A DNA stretch of 64,000 nt from Bacteroidota bacterium (GCA_963169455.1 CAUJDW010000093.1:1-64000); one strand, 5' to 3'. Positions 23,487-35,040 are shown, counted from the first letter of the stretch. Numbers and translations are program-made. The notes: generated by a model not told the origin, from the sequence alone.

Positions 23487-24005
23487 ATGCTTTATCCGAT
23501 ACTCCGCTACCTCGTCATAGCCCTTTTCCTCATCCTGGGCGCGCTCCTGCACTGGCAACTCGGGCCGGGGCAGGCCTGGTATCTTTATCTGGCGGCCATG
23601 GTGCTGCTGGCTACGCACCTCTTGTTCGGCAGCGTGTGGCAGGCCTTCAGCCTGCTGCGGCGCGGGCAGCCGGCCAGGGCGGAGGCCGTGCTGCGCCACA
23701 CCTGGGCTCCCGGGCTGCTGATGCGCCGCAACCGGGCTTATTACCACTTCGTCAAAGGCATGATCCTGCTGCAACAGAAACAACTGGAGGCCGGAGCCGG
23801 CCATTTGGAACAGGCCGTCCGGCTGGGGTTGCAGCGCCCCAACGACAACGCCCTGGCCTACCTCAACCTGGCGCACATCGCTTATGTGCAGAAGGATTAC
23901 ACCCGCAGCCGCAAAGCCCTCGAGTCCGCCAAATCCTTCCAGCCCGGCGACCTGATGATCCAGGATAAGCTGAAGGAATTGGAGTCGGCGCTGGCGCAGA
24001 ATTGA
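23487..24005 (+). CDS. Membrane-anchored TPR-like protein (paralogue 1)
   Basis: The 172-residue protein starts with two hydrophobic segments (about 3-22 and 29-50). A soluble helical domain follows with the blocks NRAYYHFVKGMILL, DNALAYLNLAHIAYVQKDY and RKALESAKSFQPGD, typical of TPR-like helix pairs. The ATG at 23487 is preferred over 23436 because a -7 promoter box at 23460 overlaps the longer version. It is a clear paralogue of the following gene; both share the two-helix anchor and the NRAYYxxxKGxI block. Function is unknown; a scaffolding role at the inner membrane is possible. Confidence 0.7.
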   Translation: MLYPILRYLVIALFLILGALLHWQLGPGQAWYLYLAAMVLLATHLLFGSVWQAFSLLRRGQPARAEAVLRHTWAPGLLMRRNRAYYHFVKGMILLQQKQLEAGAGHLEQAVRLGLQRPNDNALAYLNLAHIAYVQKDYTRSRKALESAKSFQPGDLMIQDKLKELESALAQN

Positions 24006-24027
24006 ATGCTTTGACAAAACTATTCCC

Positions 24028-24035
24028 TACCTTTG
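24028..24035 (+). promoter_or_regulatory. Bacteroidota -7 promoter box
   Basis: TACCTTTG fits TAnnTTTG. A TTTG lies at 24010-24013, though only 14 bp upstream, shorter than usual spacing. It suggests the second paralogue has its own promoter with a leader of about 65 nt. Confidence 0.35.
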
Positions 24036-24106
24036 CCCTGTTTTTGGAAATGGAAAAGGAGCGCCTGCATTCCGGTAAAAAACGAGAATAAAAAACGATA
24101 CGACGC

Positions 24107-24715
24107 ATGTTCACCATCAATATTTACCTGAAACTGGCCCTTATCGCGGTGGGGCTGATCGGCGGGGCCGCTTTGTGGGCCGCCATGGGCATCTGGTACG
24201 GCATCTGGTTCGTGCTGCTGGGCATCTTTATGCTTGTGGCCTACCTGCTGCTGGGCACCGTGCAATCGGCAGCCCTCATCATGCAGGGCGGCGATTTCGA
24301 CGCCTGCGAAAAGCGCCTCAACCTGACCCTCAGCCCAAGGCTGCTCTACGCCACCAACCGGGCCTACTACTACATGATCAAAGGCTCCATCGCCTTGGCC
24401 CGCAAAAATGTGGAGGAAGGGGAAATGTGGCTCAAAATGGCCGAAGGGGTCAAGGTGCCCACCGATAACGAAAGGGCTATGCTGCAACTGCAACTGGCTA
24501 ATATCGCCGCCTCCAAAAACAAGTGGAAACAGGCCGAAATCCACTTCCGCAACGCCAAACAGTGCAAAATCACAGACCCCAACGTCAAGGAACAGTTCAA
24601 GCAGTTCGAAAAGGCCTTCGCCAACCGCGGCCAGATGAAACAGGCCCAGATGGGCGGCCAGCAAGGCGTGGCCATGCGCCCGGGCGGGAAAAGAAGGCGC
24701 CCGAAGATGCGGTAG
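24107..24715 (+). CDS. Membrane-anchored TPR-like protein (paralogue 2)
   Basis: The 202-residue protein has two N-terminal transmembrane segments (about 5-26 and 30-54). A TPR-like helical domain follows, with NRAYYYMIKGSIALARKNVE, NERAMLQLQLANIAASKNKW and AEIHFRNAKQCK. The tail is basic (KRRRPKMR). It aligns along its length with the product of the preceding gene. The two are separated by 101 bp containing a separate promoter box. Function is not recognisable. Confidence 0.72.
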   Translation: MFTINIYLKLALIAVGLIGGAALWAAMGIWYGIWFVLLGIFMLVAYLLLGTVQSAALIMQGGDFDACEKRLNLTLSPRLLYATNRAYYYMIKGSIALARKNVEEGEMWLKMAEGVKVPTDNERAMLQLQLANIAASKNKWKQAEIHFRNAKQCKITDPNVKEQFKQFEKAFANRGQMKQAQMGGQQGVAMRPGGKRRRPKMR

Positions 24716-24739
24716 CATAGGGCATCCCTATGCCCTATG
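24716..24739. terminator. Bidirectional hairpin between convergent genes
   Basis: The arms catagggcat (24716-24725) and atgccctatg (24730-24739) pair perfectly with a 4-nt loop, directly between the plus-strand TPR gene and the lnt stop. The right arm is extended by tandem ccctatg copies to about 24748. No strong T-run follows on either strand. Confidence 0.4.
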
Positions 24740-26506
24740 CCCTATGCCTTTCGCCACCGTATTGAGCAGCAGGATAATAGCCGCGAAAAGAGCGATGCGC
24801 CCGATGATATCGCCCCAGCGGGCGTAGAAGGTGAAGGCCTCGTTGAATCGCACGGGGCCTTTGATCACGGCGGCTTCGCCGTAGCGCGCGGGCTGCAGTA
24901 TGTCGCCCCGCTGGTTGATGAAGGCGGAGATGCCGGTATTGGCCGAGCGGGCGATGTCGCGGCGGGTTTCGATAGCCCGCAGGGAAGCGAAGTAGAGGTG
25001 CTGGCGGTGCCCGGCGGTATTGTCCCACCAGCCGTCGTTGGTCATGATGAAAATAGCCTGAGCGCCTTTTCGGATGTAACCGGTGACGTACTCCCCGAAG
25101 ATGGACTCATAACAGATGGCCGGCGCCACCTTGCCGGCCTGGCTGCTCAGCACCGAGCGCTCGGGCTGCGTGCCCACGCCGGCAATGGTGCCTTCCAGGC
25201 GGTCAACCAGCGGTTTCAAAAAGAAGAAAAAGCCGGGGTAAGGGAATATCTCCGGGCCGGGCACTAGTTTGGATTTGCGGTACAACGGCGTCTCTTCCGA
25301 GCCCATGCTCAGCTGGATGGCGGCGTTGAGCACCTCGTAGTACATGGTGTCGCCGGGCGCCCGCACGCTTTCCCGCACGGCTCGGCTGCGGGGCTCGCCG
25401 GGGCGGAATACGTGGTAGGCGTCGACCCCCGCCACGACATGCAGCAGGGGGTAATCGCGGAAAAACTGCCGGATGCGCTGCACGGCGGCATAACTGTTGA
25501 TGTTGCCGGTTTCCACGAAGCCGAAGCTGGTCTCGGGGAAAAGCAAATAGTCGGTATCCTCGTCAACGGCCTGGCCCGACAGTTCCAGAAAGCGATCCAT
25601 TTGCACCCGCTCCGGGATGTCGAACTTTTCGTAATGGGGTTCGAAATTGGGCTGCACCACCACCACCTGCCGGATGGGGCCCTGCTCCTGGTAACGGCTG
25701 TAGATCAGCAGGGAAGCGGCGATGGGGATGGCTACGAGGCCAAGCAGCCGCAGGGCGGGCCGCTGCAGAGGCGCCGCCTTGCCGCGCCAGGTGTCCCACA
25801 GGCGCAGCACCAGCAGGTTGGCGCCAAGTATCCACAGGCTGCCGCCGAAAACGCCGGTGTATTCGTACCACTGCACCCAGGAGGGGAACTCCGCAAAGCT
25901 GTTGCCCAGCGTAAGCCAGGGCCAGGTGAGCTCCCAGCGCTGATGCAGATACTCGAAAACGATCCAGTAGGCGATGAAGGCCAGATAGCCCAGCCTGGGC
26001 ATCACCTGCCGCGCCTGATGGTACAGCACAAATGGAATGCACATCAGCAGGGCGTTCACCCAAATGGCGAAAATGCCCGCAACAAATGCCGTATTGGCCA
26101 CCCAGTAAGTGGAAATGATATTCCACAGTACAAAGGCGTGATACGCAAAACGCATCACCTCACCCCGGGCCGGCCCCTGCCGGGCTTCGGCCACCTCCCG
26201 CTCCACGACCAGCAAGGGCACGAATGCGAAAAACATCAGCCAGGGAAGGGGAAGGATGCCGGGAAAACCCACCCCCAGCAGCAGCCCGCTCAGGGTGGAC
26301 AACGCCAGCCAGCGCCACCGCTGCGGCCATTTCGCATAGCGGTAGGCGCGCAACAACACGATGGCGCCCCAGCCGGCCAGGAAACAGAACAGCGGGCGAT
26401 ACCCCCACAATTGCTCAGCCTGGCTACGGCGCAACATGTCAAAGCCAAACCAGCCGGCAACAAGCGCCAAAATGATGATGAAGGGAATGCGGATGTTGTT
26501 TTTCAT
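24728..26506 (-). CDS. lnt: Apolipoprotein N-acyltransferase
   Basis: Lnt adds the third acyl chain to the N-terminal cysteine of lipoproteins in the inner membrane, in keeping with the lipoproteins in this window. The 592-residue protein has eight or so hydrophobic segments in the first 270 residues. A nitrilase-like catalytic domain follows, with Glu325 (LLFPETSFG), Lys411 (YRKSKLVPGPE) and Cys465 (APAICYESIFGEY) as the expected Glu-Lys-Cys triad. It is longer than the E. coli enzyme (512), mainly in the N-terminal membrane region. Tandem 31-bp repeats begin about 5 bp before its ATG. Confidence 0.93.
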   Translation of the reverse strand: MKNNIRIPFIIILALVAGWFGFDMLRRSQAEQLWGYRPLFCFLAGWGAIVLLRAYRYAKWPQRWRWLALSTLSGLLLGVGFPGILPLPWLMFFAFVPLLVVEREVAEARQGPARGEVMRFAYHAFVLWNIISTYWVANTAFVAGIFAIWVNALLMCIPFVLYHQARQVMPRLGYLAFIAYWIVFEYLHQRWELTWPWLTLGNSFAEFPSWVQWYEYTGVFGGSLWILGANLLVLRLWDTWRGKAAPLQRPALRLLGLVAIPIAASLLIYSRYQEQGPIRQVVVVQPNFEPHYEKFDIPERVQMDRFLELSGQAVDEDTDYLLFPETSFGFVETGNINSYAAVQRIRQFFRDYPLLHVVAGVDAYHVFRPGEPRSRAVRESVRAPGDTMYYEVLNAAIQLSMGSEETPLYRKSKLVPGPEIFPYPGFFFFLKPLVDRLEGTIAGVGTQPERSVLSSQAGKVAPAICYESIFGEYVTGYIRKGAQAIFIMTNDGWWDNTAGHRQHLYFASLRAIETRRDIARSANTGISAFINQRGDILQPARYGEAAVIKGPVRFNEAFTFYARWGDIIGRIALFAAIILLLNTVAKGIGHRA

Positions 26507-26510
26507 GGGT

Positions 26511-26592
26511 GGTCGTAAGGCTTACCCGGCTCGCAGAGACGGGTCGTAAGGCTTGCCCGGCTCGCAGAGACGGGTCGTAAGGCTTGCCCGGC
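26511..26592. repeat. 31-bp tandem repeat (2.6 copies) upstream of lnt
   Basis: Units start at 26511, 26542 and 26573 (partial). The core is aaggcttgcccggctcgcag. A diverged single copy lies at 39144-39172 after rimO. Here the repeats occupy the position of the lnt leader and ribosome-binding region. A further short run of ctatgc-type repeats follows at 26603-26630 before the valS stop. Confidence 0.85.
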
Positions 26593-26632
26593 AAAACCAG
26601 GCTCTATGCCCTATGCTCTATGCTCTATGCCC

Positions 26633-29347
<2,715 letters not shown>

Positions 29348-29480
29348 TGTGCTGTTGCGGGTTATTCGAGAATCCGTTATTCGCCAAAGGCCAGGCCCTT
29401 GCACCTCGATCCTTTGTACTTTGTACCTCGTACCGAAAATACCCATCTTCCGCCGCAACCGGCCAGGCCTCCGCCCCGCC

Positions 29481-30374
29481 TCAGTCCCGGCTAATGAGTA
29501 TTTTAAAGTGCTGCAAAGATAAATTTTTATTCGTTTCTACTGCCTGAAAAAGGTATAAGCCGGGAGATAATTCGCCGGCATCAAAGCTGTGCTGCCCGCC
29601 GGCAAAGGGCCCGTACTGGCCGGCCAGCTGGCCATGAAGGTTGAAAGCGCGCAACAGGACGGATTCCGAAAGTGGGTTGGTGAACTGCAGCGCCCCGCTG
29701 CCGAGGGTGGGGAATAGCTGCATGGCCGCCCCGGGCTGCGGCTCCGGCTCCACTTCGGTGAGCATGCAGTCGTATTCGAAAGCGCATTCCACCTCGTCCG
29801 CCGCATGATACAACAGTTCTCCGCCTTTGCGGAAGCAATGCAGTTCCCCCAGCGCGTCGATGGCGATCAGCCCCCTGTTGATGGGGCCCAGCGTGCTGCC
29901 GACGCCCTGTATCCAGGCTTCCGAGATGCCGTTTCTGGGTTTGAAATGGATGATGCGGTAGGCGCCGCCGCCCTGCCCCACGACTTCCACGCTGTCCACC
30001 TGAAGGGTAACCTGATCGGGCAGGCCGACATAGTCCACCGTTATCTCTTCCCCGGCCTGCAGCCCGAAGTCATACAGCAGCCGCTCCTGCGACTGCCCCA
30101 TATACACGAACCACACCCGCTCGCCGTCAACCCGCAGGGCCAATTGATACGTAAGCGCATCCCCCTGCCCGGGGATCGTCGTGTAATTGTAAAAGCGGCT
30201 GTAGTGCAAACCGTTGATGAGGGTGTCGCCACACAACACCTGCCGCATCGGCACCGGCCCTATGAAACTATACAGCACCCCCTGCCAGGTGGCGTCGTTG
30301 GCGGGAAAGGATTGCGCCGGCGCCAGGCACGGCAGGAGGGCAAGGCCCAGATAAAGGAATACGTGTTTTTTCAT
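29481..30374 (-). CDS. Secreted protein with probable T9SS sorting domain
   Basis: The ATG at 30374 starts a signal peptide (MKKHVFLYLGLALLPCLAPA); the upstream extension to 30455 is rejected. The 297-residue protein has an extracellular beta-rich body with no recognised domain. A C-terminal segment of about 75 residues (LFPTLGSGALQFTNPLSES to SPGLYLFQAVE) has the strand pattern of a type A T9SS domain. The family of such bodies is common in Saprospiria genomes but I cannot assign a role. It lies 133 bp upstream of valS and has no clear operon partner. Confidence 0.75.
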   Translation of the reverse strand: MKKHVFLYLGLALLPCLAPAQSFPANDATWQGVLYSFIGPVPMRQVLCGDTLINGLHYSRFYNYTTIPGQGDALTYQLALRVDGERVWFVYMGQSQERLLYDFGLQAGEEITVDYVGLPDQVTLQVDSVEVVGQGGGAYRIIHFKPRNGISEAWIQGVGSTLGPINRGLIAIDALGELHCFRKGGELLYHAADEVECAFEYDCMLTEVEPEPQPGAAMQLFPTLGSGALQFTNPLSESVLLRAFNLHGQLAGQYGPFAGGQHSFDAGELSPGLYLFQAVETNKNLSLQHFKILISRD

Positions 30375-30568
30375 GTGTAAGGAGATTTTTTTGTTGAAGA
30401 CGTAATTCGTATTGGATGCGTTGGAAGGGCGGCAGGTTGCAGCCCGGCGAGCCAAATGCCTGGTGCAGCAGCGAAAGCAATTTAAATTGTAAAGTGTGCA
30501 CGTAGCGGTGGAATAGCCGCGGATGACAAAACCCCGGCAGATTCAAGGCGAGCCCCGGCAACTGGCCT

Positions 30569-30593
30569 GCATGCCTTCAGCTTTCCGGCATGC
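30569..30593 (-). terminator. Short hairpin downstream of the histidine-phosphatase gene
   Basis: Seven-base arms gcatgcc and ggcatgc surround an 11-nt loop, 18 bp past the stop at 30611. No T-run follows. The remainder of the 236-bp gap down to 30375 shows nothing identifiable. Confidence 0.25.
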
Positions 30594-30610
30594 GGCGTTT
30601 CAGGCTGCCC

Positions 30611-31234
30611 TCAATCCACATTCTCCGGTTCGAGCTGGAAGTTGAGTTGCAACAGTTCCTTGTGTTTATCGCTGTTGATGGCCATTACGAAGAGGTGGTC
30701 GTATTCGTATTCGGGGATGCGTTCCACAATTTCCTTTCCGGCCAGGATGTTGAGCAGTTCGGGCGTGGTGTCCGAGTGGCCGACTACGAGAACGGCTTTC
30801 CCTTTGTAGCGCGTGGTAAGCTTGTATGCCAGGGTCACGAGGTTGGAGGGCTCGTACTGTTTCATCGGCACGTTGTGGCGCAGGGCCGTGGGCTGGGCGG
30901 TCTGCTTGGTGCGTTTGAAGTTGGTCGTGTAAACCGTTTCCAGAGGCAGGTTCAGCAGGATGTCGGACAACAGGAAAGCCCGGCGGACGCCCGGGGGGGC
31001 GAGGTTGGGGTCGTCGCCGCTCAGCTTTTCGGCGTGCCGGACCAGAATGAGCAGGGTGGAATTCGGATCCTTGGCGTAGGGGATATTCAAACGCCGGCCG
31101 TCGCGCAGGTCGATATGGTCGCGGCCGATGGAACGCACGGGGCTCCCGGCTTCTTTGGCCAACTGGCAGGGCGTATGGCAGGCGCCGAGCCCCAGCAACA
31201 GGGCGAAAAAGAAGATTGTGTAAAAACGGGCCAT
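30611..31234 (-). CDS. Histidine-phosphatase-superfamily lipoprotein
   Basis: The 207-residue protein has a lipoprotein signal (LLGLGAC, Cys19). A branch-1 histidine phosphatase domain follows, with the nucleophile motif LVRHAEK (His67) and the second histidine in VLVVGHSDTTPELL (about 163). It should remove phosphate from a small molecule or protein in the periplasm, or be a structural relative. It is 58 bp downstream of lysA on the same strand and could be co-transcribed, although no functional link is apparent. Confidence 0.85.
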   Translation of the reverse strand: MARFYTIFFFALLLGLGACHTPCQLAKEAGSPVRSIGRDHIDLRDGRRLNIPYAKDPNSTLLILVRHAEKLSGDDPNLAPPGVRRAFLLSDILLNLPLETVYTTNFKRTKQTAQPTALRHNVPMKQYEPSNLVTLAYKLTTRYKGKAVLVVGHSDTTPELLNILAGKEIVERIPEYEYDHLFVMAINSDKHKELLQLNFQLEPENVD

Positions 31235-31292
31235 CTTTTCTGAGGTTAGGGCAGCTATTGTAAATAGGGTTATCGCAGCGAAGTATAAATGA

Positions 31293-32552
31293 TCACCTGC
31301 TTCCCACTCCGTTCTGTGAGAAAACCGGCGCCTCCACCTGGTTGCGCAGCAGGTCGTCGATCGTTTCCCGTTTGCGGATCAGGTAGGCCTGGCCTTCGTG
31401 CACCAGCACTTCGGCGGGGCGGAAGCGCGAGTTGTAGTTAGAAGACATGGAGAAGCAGTAGGCGCCGGCATTGTGCAGGCAGAGCACATCACCCTCGTGG
31501 ATCTCCGCAATCCGGCGGTTGATGCCGAAGGTGTCCGTTTCACAAATGTACCCGACCACGGTATAAAAGCGGGGCTTGCCCATCGGCTTCGACACGTTGG
31601 TAATCCGGTGATAGGCATTGTAAAACATAGGCCGGATCAGGTGGTTGAGCCCCGAATCGACCCCGGCGAAAACCGTTGAGGTGGTCTGCTTGATCACATT
31701 GACCCGCACAAAGAAGTGGCCCGCCTCGCTGACCAGGAATTTGCCGGGCTCGAACATCAGCGAGAGGTCGCGGCCATAGTCGCGGCAAAACTCATTGAAG
31801 CGCTCCGACAATTTCTCGCCCAGCTCTTCGATGTTCGTTTCGATGTCCCCTTCCTTGTACGGCACCTTGAAGCCGCTTCCGAAATCGATGTATTCCAGAG
31901 CGGGAAACTCCCGGGCGATGCGCAGCAGGATTTCCGCCCCGAAGAGGAATACGTCGGGGTCCAGAATGTCGGAGCCGGTGTGCATGTGGATGCCCTCCAC
32001 CTTCAGCCCCGTGGCTTCGATGACGCGGTGCACCAGCGGCATCTGGTGGATGGAAATGCCGAACTTGGAGTCGATATGCCCCACCGAAGTCTTGTTGTTG
32101 CCTCCCGCCATGATGTGCGGGTTGATGCGCACGCACACCGGGACGTGCGGGTGGGACAGCCCGAACTGCTCCAGAATGGAGATGTTGTCGATGTTGATCC
32201 GCACGCCGAACTCCACGGCTTCCTCGATCTCATCGATGCCCACGCAGTTGGGGGTGTAGATGATGTCCTGCGGCTTGAAACCTGCACGGATGCCCAGCTC
32301 CACTTCCTGGACGGAAACGGTGTCGAGCCCGGCCCCCAGGTTCTTGAATACGCGCAGGATGTTGATGTTGGACAAAGCCTTGCAGGCGTAGTTGATCTTC
32401 AGGTTTTTGACCTGGAAGGCATTAATGATGCGTTTGTACTGCCGCTCCATGATCGCGCTGTCATAAACATACAGCGGGCAGCCGTACTGTTCTATCAGTT
32501 CAAGGGGGTCAACACCCCCGCTCAGGAAATAGCGGTTGTCTTCCAGTACCAT
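31293..32552 (-). CDS. lysA: Diaminopimelate decarboxylase
   Basis: LysA removes CO2 from meso-diaminopimelate to give lysine, using PLP. The 419-residue protein has the PLP lysine Lys58 in NYACKALSN, the phosphate-binding glycine region GSGFKVPY, and the substrate-contact block VGYICETDTFG with the active-site cysteine. Fold-type III features and length match the family. The start is the ATG at 32552, preceded by an A-rich leader. A -7 box and alternative hairpins lie upstream (32566-32625). Confidence 0.95.
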   Translation of the reverse strand: MVLEDNRYFLSGGVDPLELIEQYGCPLYVYDSAIMERQYKRIINAFQVKNLKINYACKALSNINILRVFKNLGAGLDTVSVQEVELGIRAGFKPQDIIYTPNCVGIDEIEEAVEFGVRINIDNISILEQFGLSHPHVPVCVRINPHIMAGGNNKTSVGHIDSKFGISIHQMPLVHRVIEATGLKVEGIHMHTGSDILDPDVFLFGAEILLRIAREFPALEYIDFGSGFKVPYKEGDIETNIEELGEKLSERFNEFCRDYGRDLSLMFEPGKFLVSEAGHFFVRVNVIKQTTSTVFAGVDSGLNHLIRPMFYNAYHRITNVSKPMGKPRFYTVVGYICETDTFGINRRIAEIHEGDVLCLHNAGAYCFSMSSNYNSRFRPAEVLVHEGQAYLIRKRETIDDLLRNQVEAPVFSQNGVGSR

Positions 32553-32565
32553 TTTTTTCTTTTTT

Positions 32566-32616
32566 AACCCGTGAGGTTTTTCAAAACCTCACGGGTTTGA
32601 AAAACCTCACGGGTTT
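32566..32616 (-). promoter_or_regulatory. Leader hairpin with alternative partners upstream of lysA
   Basis: The segment at 32566-32580 (aacccgtgaggtttt) pairs with 32583-32598 (aaaacctcacgggttt). A second copy of the same right arm lies at 32600-32616, so two mutually exclusive hairpins can form in the lysA leader. It may be an attenuator-like structure or simply a dispersed GTGAGG repeat. Confidence 0.4.
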
Positions 32617-32617
32617 G

Positions 32618-32625
32618 CAAATATA
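32618..32625 (-). promoter_or_regulatory. Bacteroidota -7 promoter box for lysA
   Basis: The minus strand reads TATATTTG, an exact TAnnTTTG, 66-73 bp upstream of the lysA ATG. The hairpin at 32566-32616 would lie in the transcribed leader. The -33 element is not clear. For asnS on the plus strand only an imperfect box (taatttcg, 32666-32673) is seen. Confidence 0.4.
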
Positions 32626-32714
32626 CGGGATTTCGCTGTTTGTTGCTCATTGTCGGGAAAAGCCTTAATTTCGCGCACTCAAGTTAAACAGCCAATTAGA
32701 AATCGAAAAAAACC

Positions 32715-34169
32715 ATGAGCAAGCGAACGGAGATCAAGAGCATTCTCACCGATTTTTCAGGCCTGCTGGGGCAGGAGGCCACCGTCATGGGCTGGGTGCG
32801 GGCCTTCCGCTCCAACCGGTTTATCGCCCTGAACGACGGCACCTGTATGAACAACCTGCAGGTGGTGGTCAATTTCGAACAATTCGATGAAGCGCTGCTG
32901 AAAAAGGTCTCCTTCCACGCCTGCATCAGGGTGGTGGGCCAATTGGTGGAATCTCAGGGCGCCGGCCAGGCCGTCGAGTTGATCGCCAGAGAACTGGAGA
33001 TACTCGGCGAAGCCAACCCGGAACTGTACCCCATGCAGCCCAAGGCCCAGTCGATGGAATTCATGCGCGAACACGCCCATTTCCGTATGCGCACCAACAC
33101 CTTCAGCGCGGTGTTCCGCATCCGCCACGGGCTGGCCTACGCCATCCACAAGTATTTCAACGACCAGGGATACTACTACATGCACACCCCCATCATCACC
33201 GGCAGCGACGCCGAAGGAGCCGGCGAGATGTTCCGCGTGACGGCCCTCGACCTCGACAAACTGCCGCGCACCGAAGAAGGTAAAATCGACTTTAAGCAGG
33301 ACTTTTTCGAAAAGCCCACCAACCTGACCGTTTCCGGGCAACTGCAGGCCGAGATCGGCGCCCTCGCCCTGGGCAAAGTCTATACCTTCGGCCCCACCTT
33401 CCGCGCCGAAAACTCCAACACCTCCCGCCACCTGGCCGAGTTCTGGATGATCGAACCGGAAGTGGCCTTCTTCGACATTTTCGACGACATGAACCTGGCC
33501 GAGGACTTCTGCAAATACCTCATCAACTACATCCTGGACAACTACCCCGACGACCTGGCCTTCCTCGATCAGCGCCTCCAAGGCCAGGAGAAGAACCTGC
33601 CGCAGGACCAGCGCCGCCCCATGGGCCTGACGGACACCCTGCGCTTCGTGGTGGACAACGACTTCGAGCGCATCACCTACACCGAGGCGGTCAACATCCT
33701 GCGCAATTCCAAGCCCTACAAAAAAGGCAAATTCGAATACCCCGTGGAATGGGGTAAGGACCTTCAGGCCGAACACGAGCGCTATCTGGTGGAAAAACAC
33801 TTCCAGAAGCCGGTCATCGTTCGCAACTACCCGGCGAACATCAAGGCCTTCTATATGCGCCTCAACGAACCCGAAGAAGGCCTGCCCGGGCCTACCGTCG
33901 CCGCCATGGACGTGCTTTTCCCCGGCATCGGCGAAGTGATCGGCGGCTCGCAGCGCGAAGAACGCCACGATGTGCTGGTGCAGCGCATGAAGGATATGAA
34001 CGTGGCCGAGGAGGAATTGTGGTGGTACCTGGAGCTGCGCAAATTCGGCGGCGCGCCACACGCCGGCTTCGGCCTGGGTTTCGAGCGCATGGTGCAGTTC
34101 ATCACCGGCATGGGCAACATCCGCGATGTGATCGCTTTCCCGCGTACGCCGGGCAATGCGGAGTTTTGA
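32715..34169 (+). CDS. asnS: Asparaginyl-tRNA synthetase
   Basis: AsnS is a class IIb synthetase for tRNA-Asn. The 484-residue protein has the OB-fold anticodon domain (GWVRAFRSNRFIALNDGT, about 25-42). Class II motif 2 is GPTFRAENSNTSRHLAEFWM (about 226-245) and motif 3 is GFGLGFERMVQF (about 452-463), ending in FPRTPGNAEF. The Asn-type EFWMIEPE block separates it from AspRS. It is divergent from lysA across a 162-bp intergenic region. Intact. Confidence 0.97.
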   Translation: MSKRTEIKSILTDFSGLLGQEATVMGWVRAFRSNRFIALNDGTCMNNLQVVVNFEQFDEALLKKVSFHACIRVVGQLVESQGAGQAVELIARELEILGEANPELYPMQPKAQSMEFMREHAHFRMRTNTFSAVFRIRHGLAYAIHKYFNDQGYYYMHTPIITGSDAEGAGEMFRVTALDLDKLPRTEEGKIDFKQDFFEKPTNLTVSGQLQAEIGALALGKVYTFGPTFRAENSNTSRHLAEFWMIEPEVAFFDIFDDMNLAEDFCKYLINYILDNYPDDLAFLDQRLQGQEKNLPQDQRRPMGLTDTLRFVVDNDFERITYTEAVNILRNSKPYKKGKFEYPVEWGKDLQAEHERYLVEKHFQKPVIVRNYPANIKAFYMRLNEPEEGLPGPTVAAMDVLFPGIGEVIGGSQREERHDVLVQRMKDMNVAEEELWWYLELRKFGGAPHAGFGLGFERMVQFITGMGNIRDVIAFPRTPGNAEF

Positions 34170-34227
34170 TGTTCCCTGCTGAAATATAAACCGCAGAGAC
34201 GCGGAGAACGCGGAGGTTTTACGCAGA

Positions 34228-34258
34228 AAAGTCACCACGTCACACGTCACCACGTCAC
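34228..34258. repeat. 15-bp tandem repeat
   Basis: Two copies of gtcaccacgtcacac lie after asnS, following a ccgcagagacgcggag-like stretch. The 117-bp gap to the ATPase remnant holds nothing else. Confidence 0.7.
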
Positions 34259-34286
34259 ACTTTGCGGTTATTGTCCTCAACGCCCC

Positions 34287-35040
34287 TTACCGTCCACTTT
34301 TCCCCCAATCACCATTCCGCCACCGAACGCCGGGGTAAAACCGATAAGCCGGAGGAACGCTCCTGCGGTAAAATGGCGGGAGCAGGAAGATGATATAGCA
34401 GGCCTGCAGTACGCCGAGCCAGGCCTGCATGGTTTTGGCATCCAAACCGGTTTCAACTGCGAGATTGGAGTAATTGGGCTGTTGGCCGATCCGCCCTGCG
34501 CATAAGGCAAGCAGGCGCTCGAATAACAGGAGGTTTTCAATATTGCGAATCTGCCGGACGTCCCGCTCAACGTACGTTCGAACGCAAGCAGCAAACCAAT
34601 CGCCGGGCGTAATGCCCTCGGCCTGTAAAGAGGGGGTAGCATCCCTTAAAGATGAAATTGTCCAAATCGGAAAGGGCGTCACCTTCTCCTTTCAATTCGG
34701 ATATGGAAAATGGCAGGAGTTCCAGGTTCGCCGCCCTGCCTGCTAATGTTTGGATGATTTTTTCCAGCAACAATAAGTTATTGAACCCCGTGAGGATAAT
34801 TTTTCCTTTCTCCCCGCTTTCGTCCAGGATCTGTTGCAGGTAATAGAGCAAATCCGGGGCCCTTTCTCCTTCCTGGTATTGTTTTAAAAAGCCCTGAGGG
34901 CCTTCAAGGGCAAAGGTGCGCGTTGCCGGGTTTTCCAGGGAAACGTATGCCTTGTCCGGAAAACAAAGGCGCGCCAGGGTGGTCTTCCCGCTTTGCCATG
35001 GCCTGTGGGATAGCAGAAGAATTCGGGTTGCCGGGCCAGG
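34287..35040 (-). pseudogene. Decayed AAA ATPase of the DUF4143 type
   Basis: Minus-strand translation gives ILLLSHRPWQSGKTTLARLC (Walker A, near 34980-35030). The same frame then gives YVSLENPATRTFALEGPQGF and GKIILTGFNNLLLLEKI, ending in KGCYP. The homology then continues in another frame with SLQAEGITPGDWF and VRTYVERDVRQIRNIENLLL. The switch maps to the G5 run at 34632-34636, where losing one base would restore the frame. The N-terminus lacks a start and the normal leader (a stop lies just upstream). The usual C-terminal 120 or so residues are missing after LLPPFYRR. It is therefore truncated at both ends in addition to the frameshift. Confidence 0.75.
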
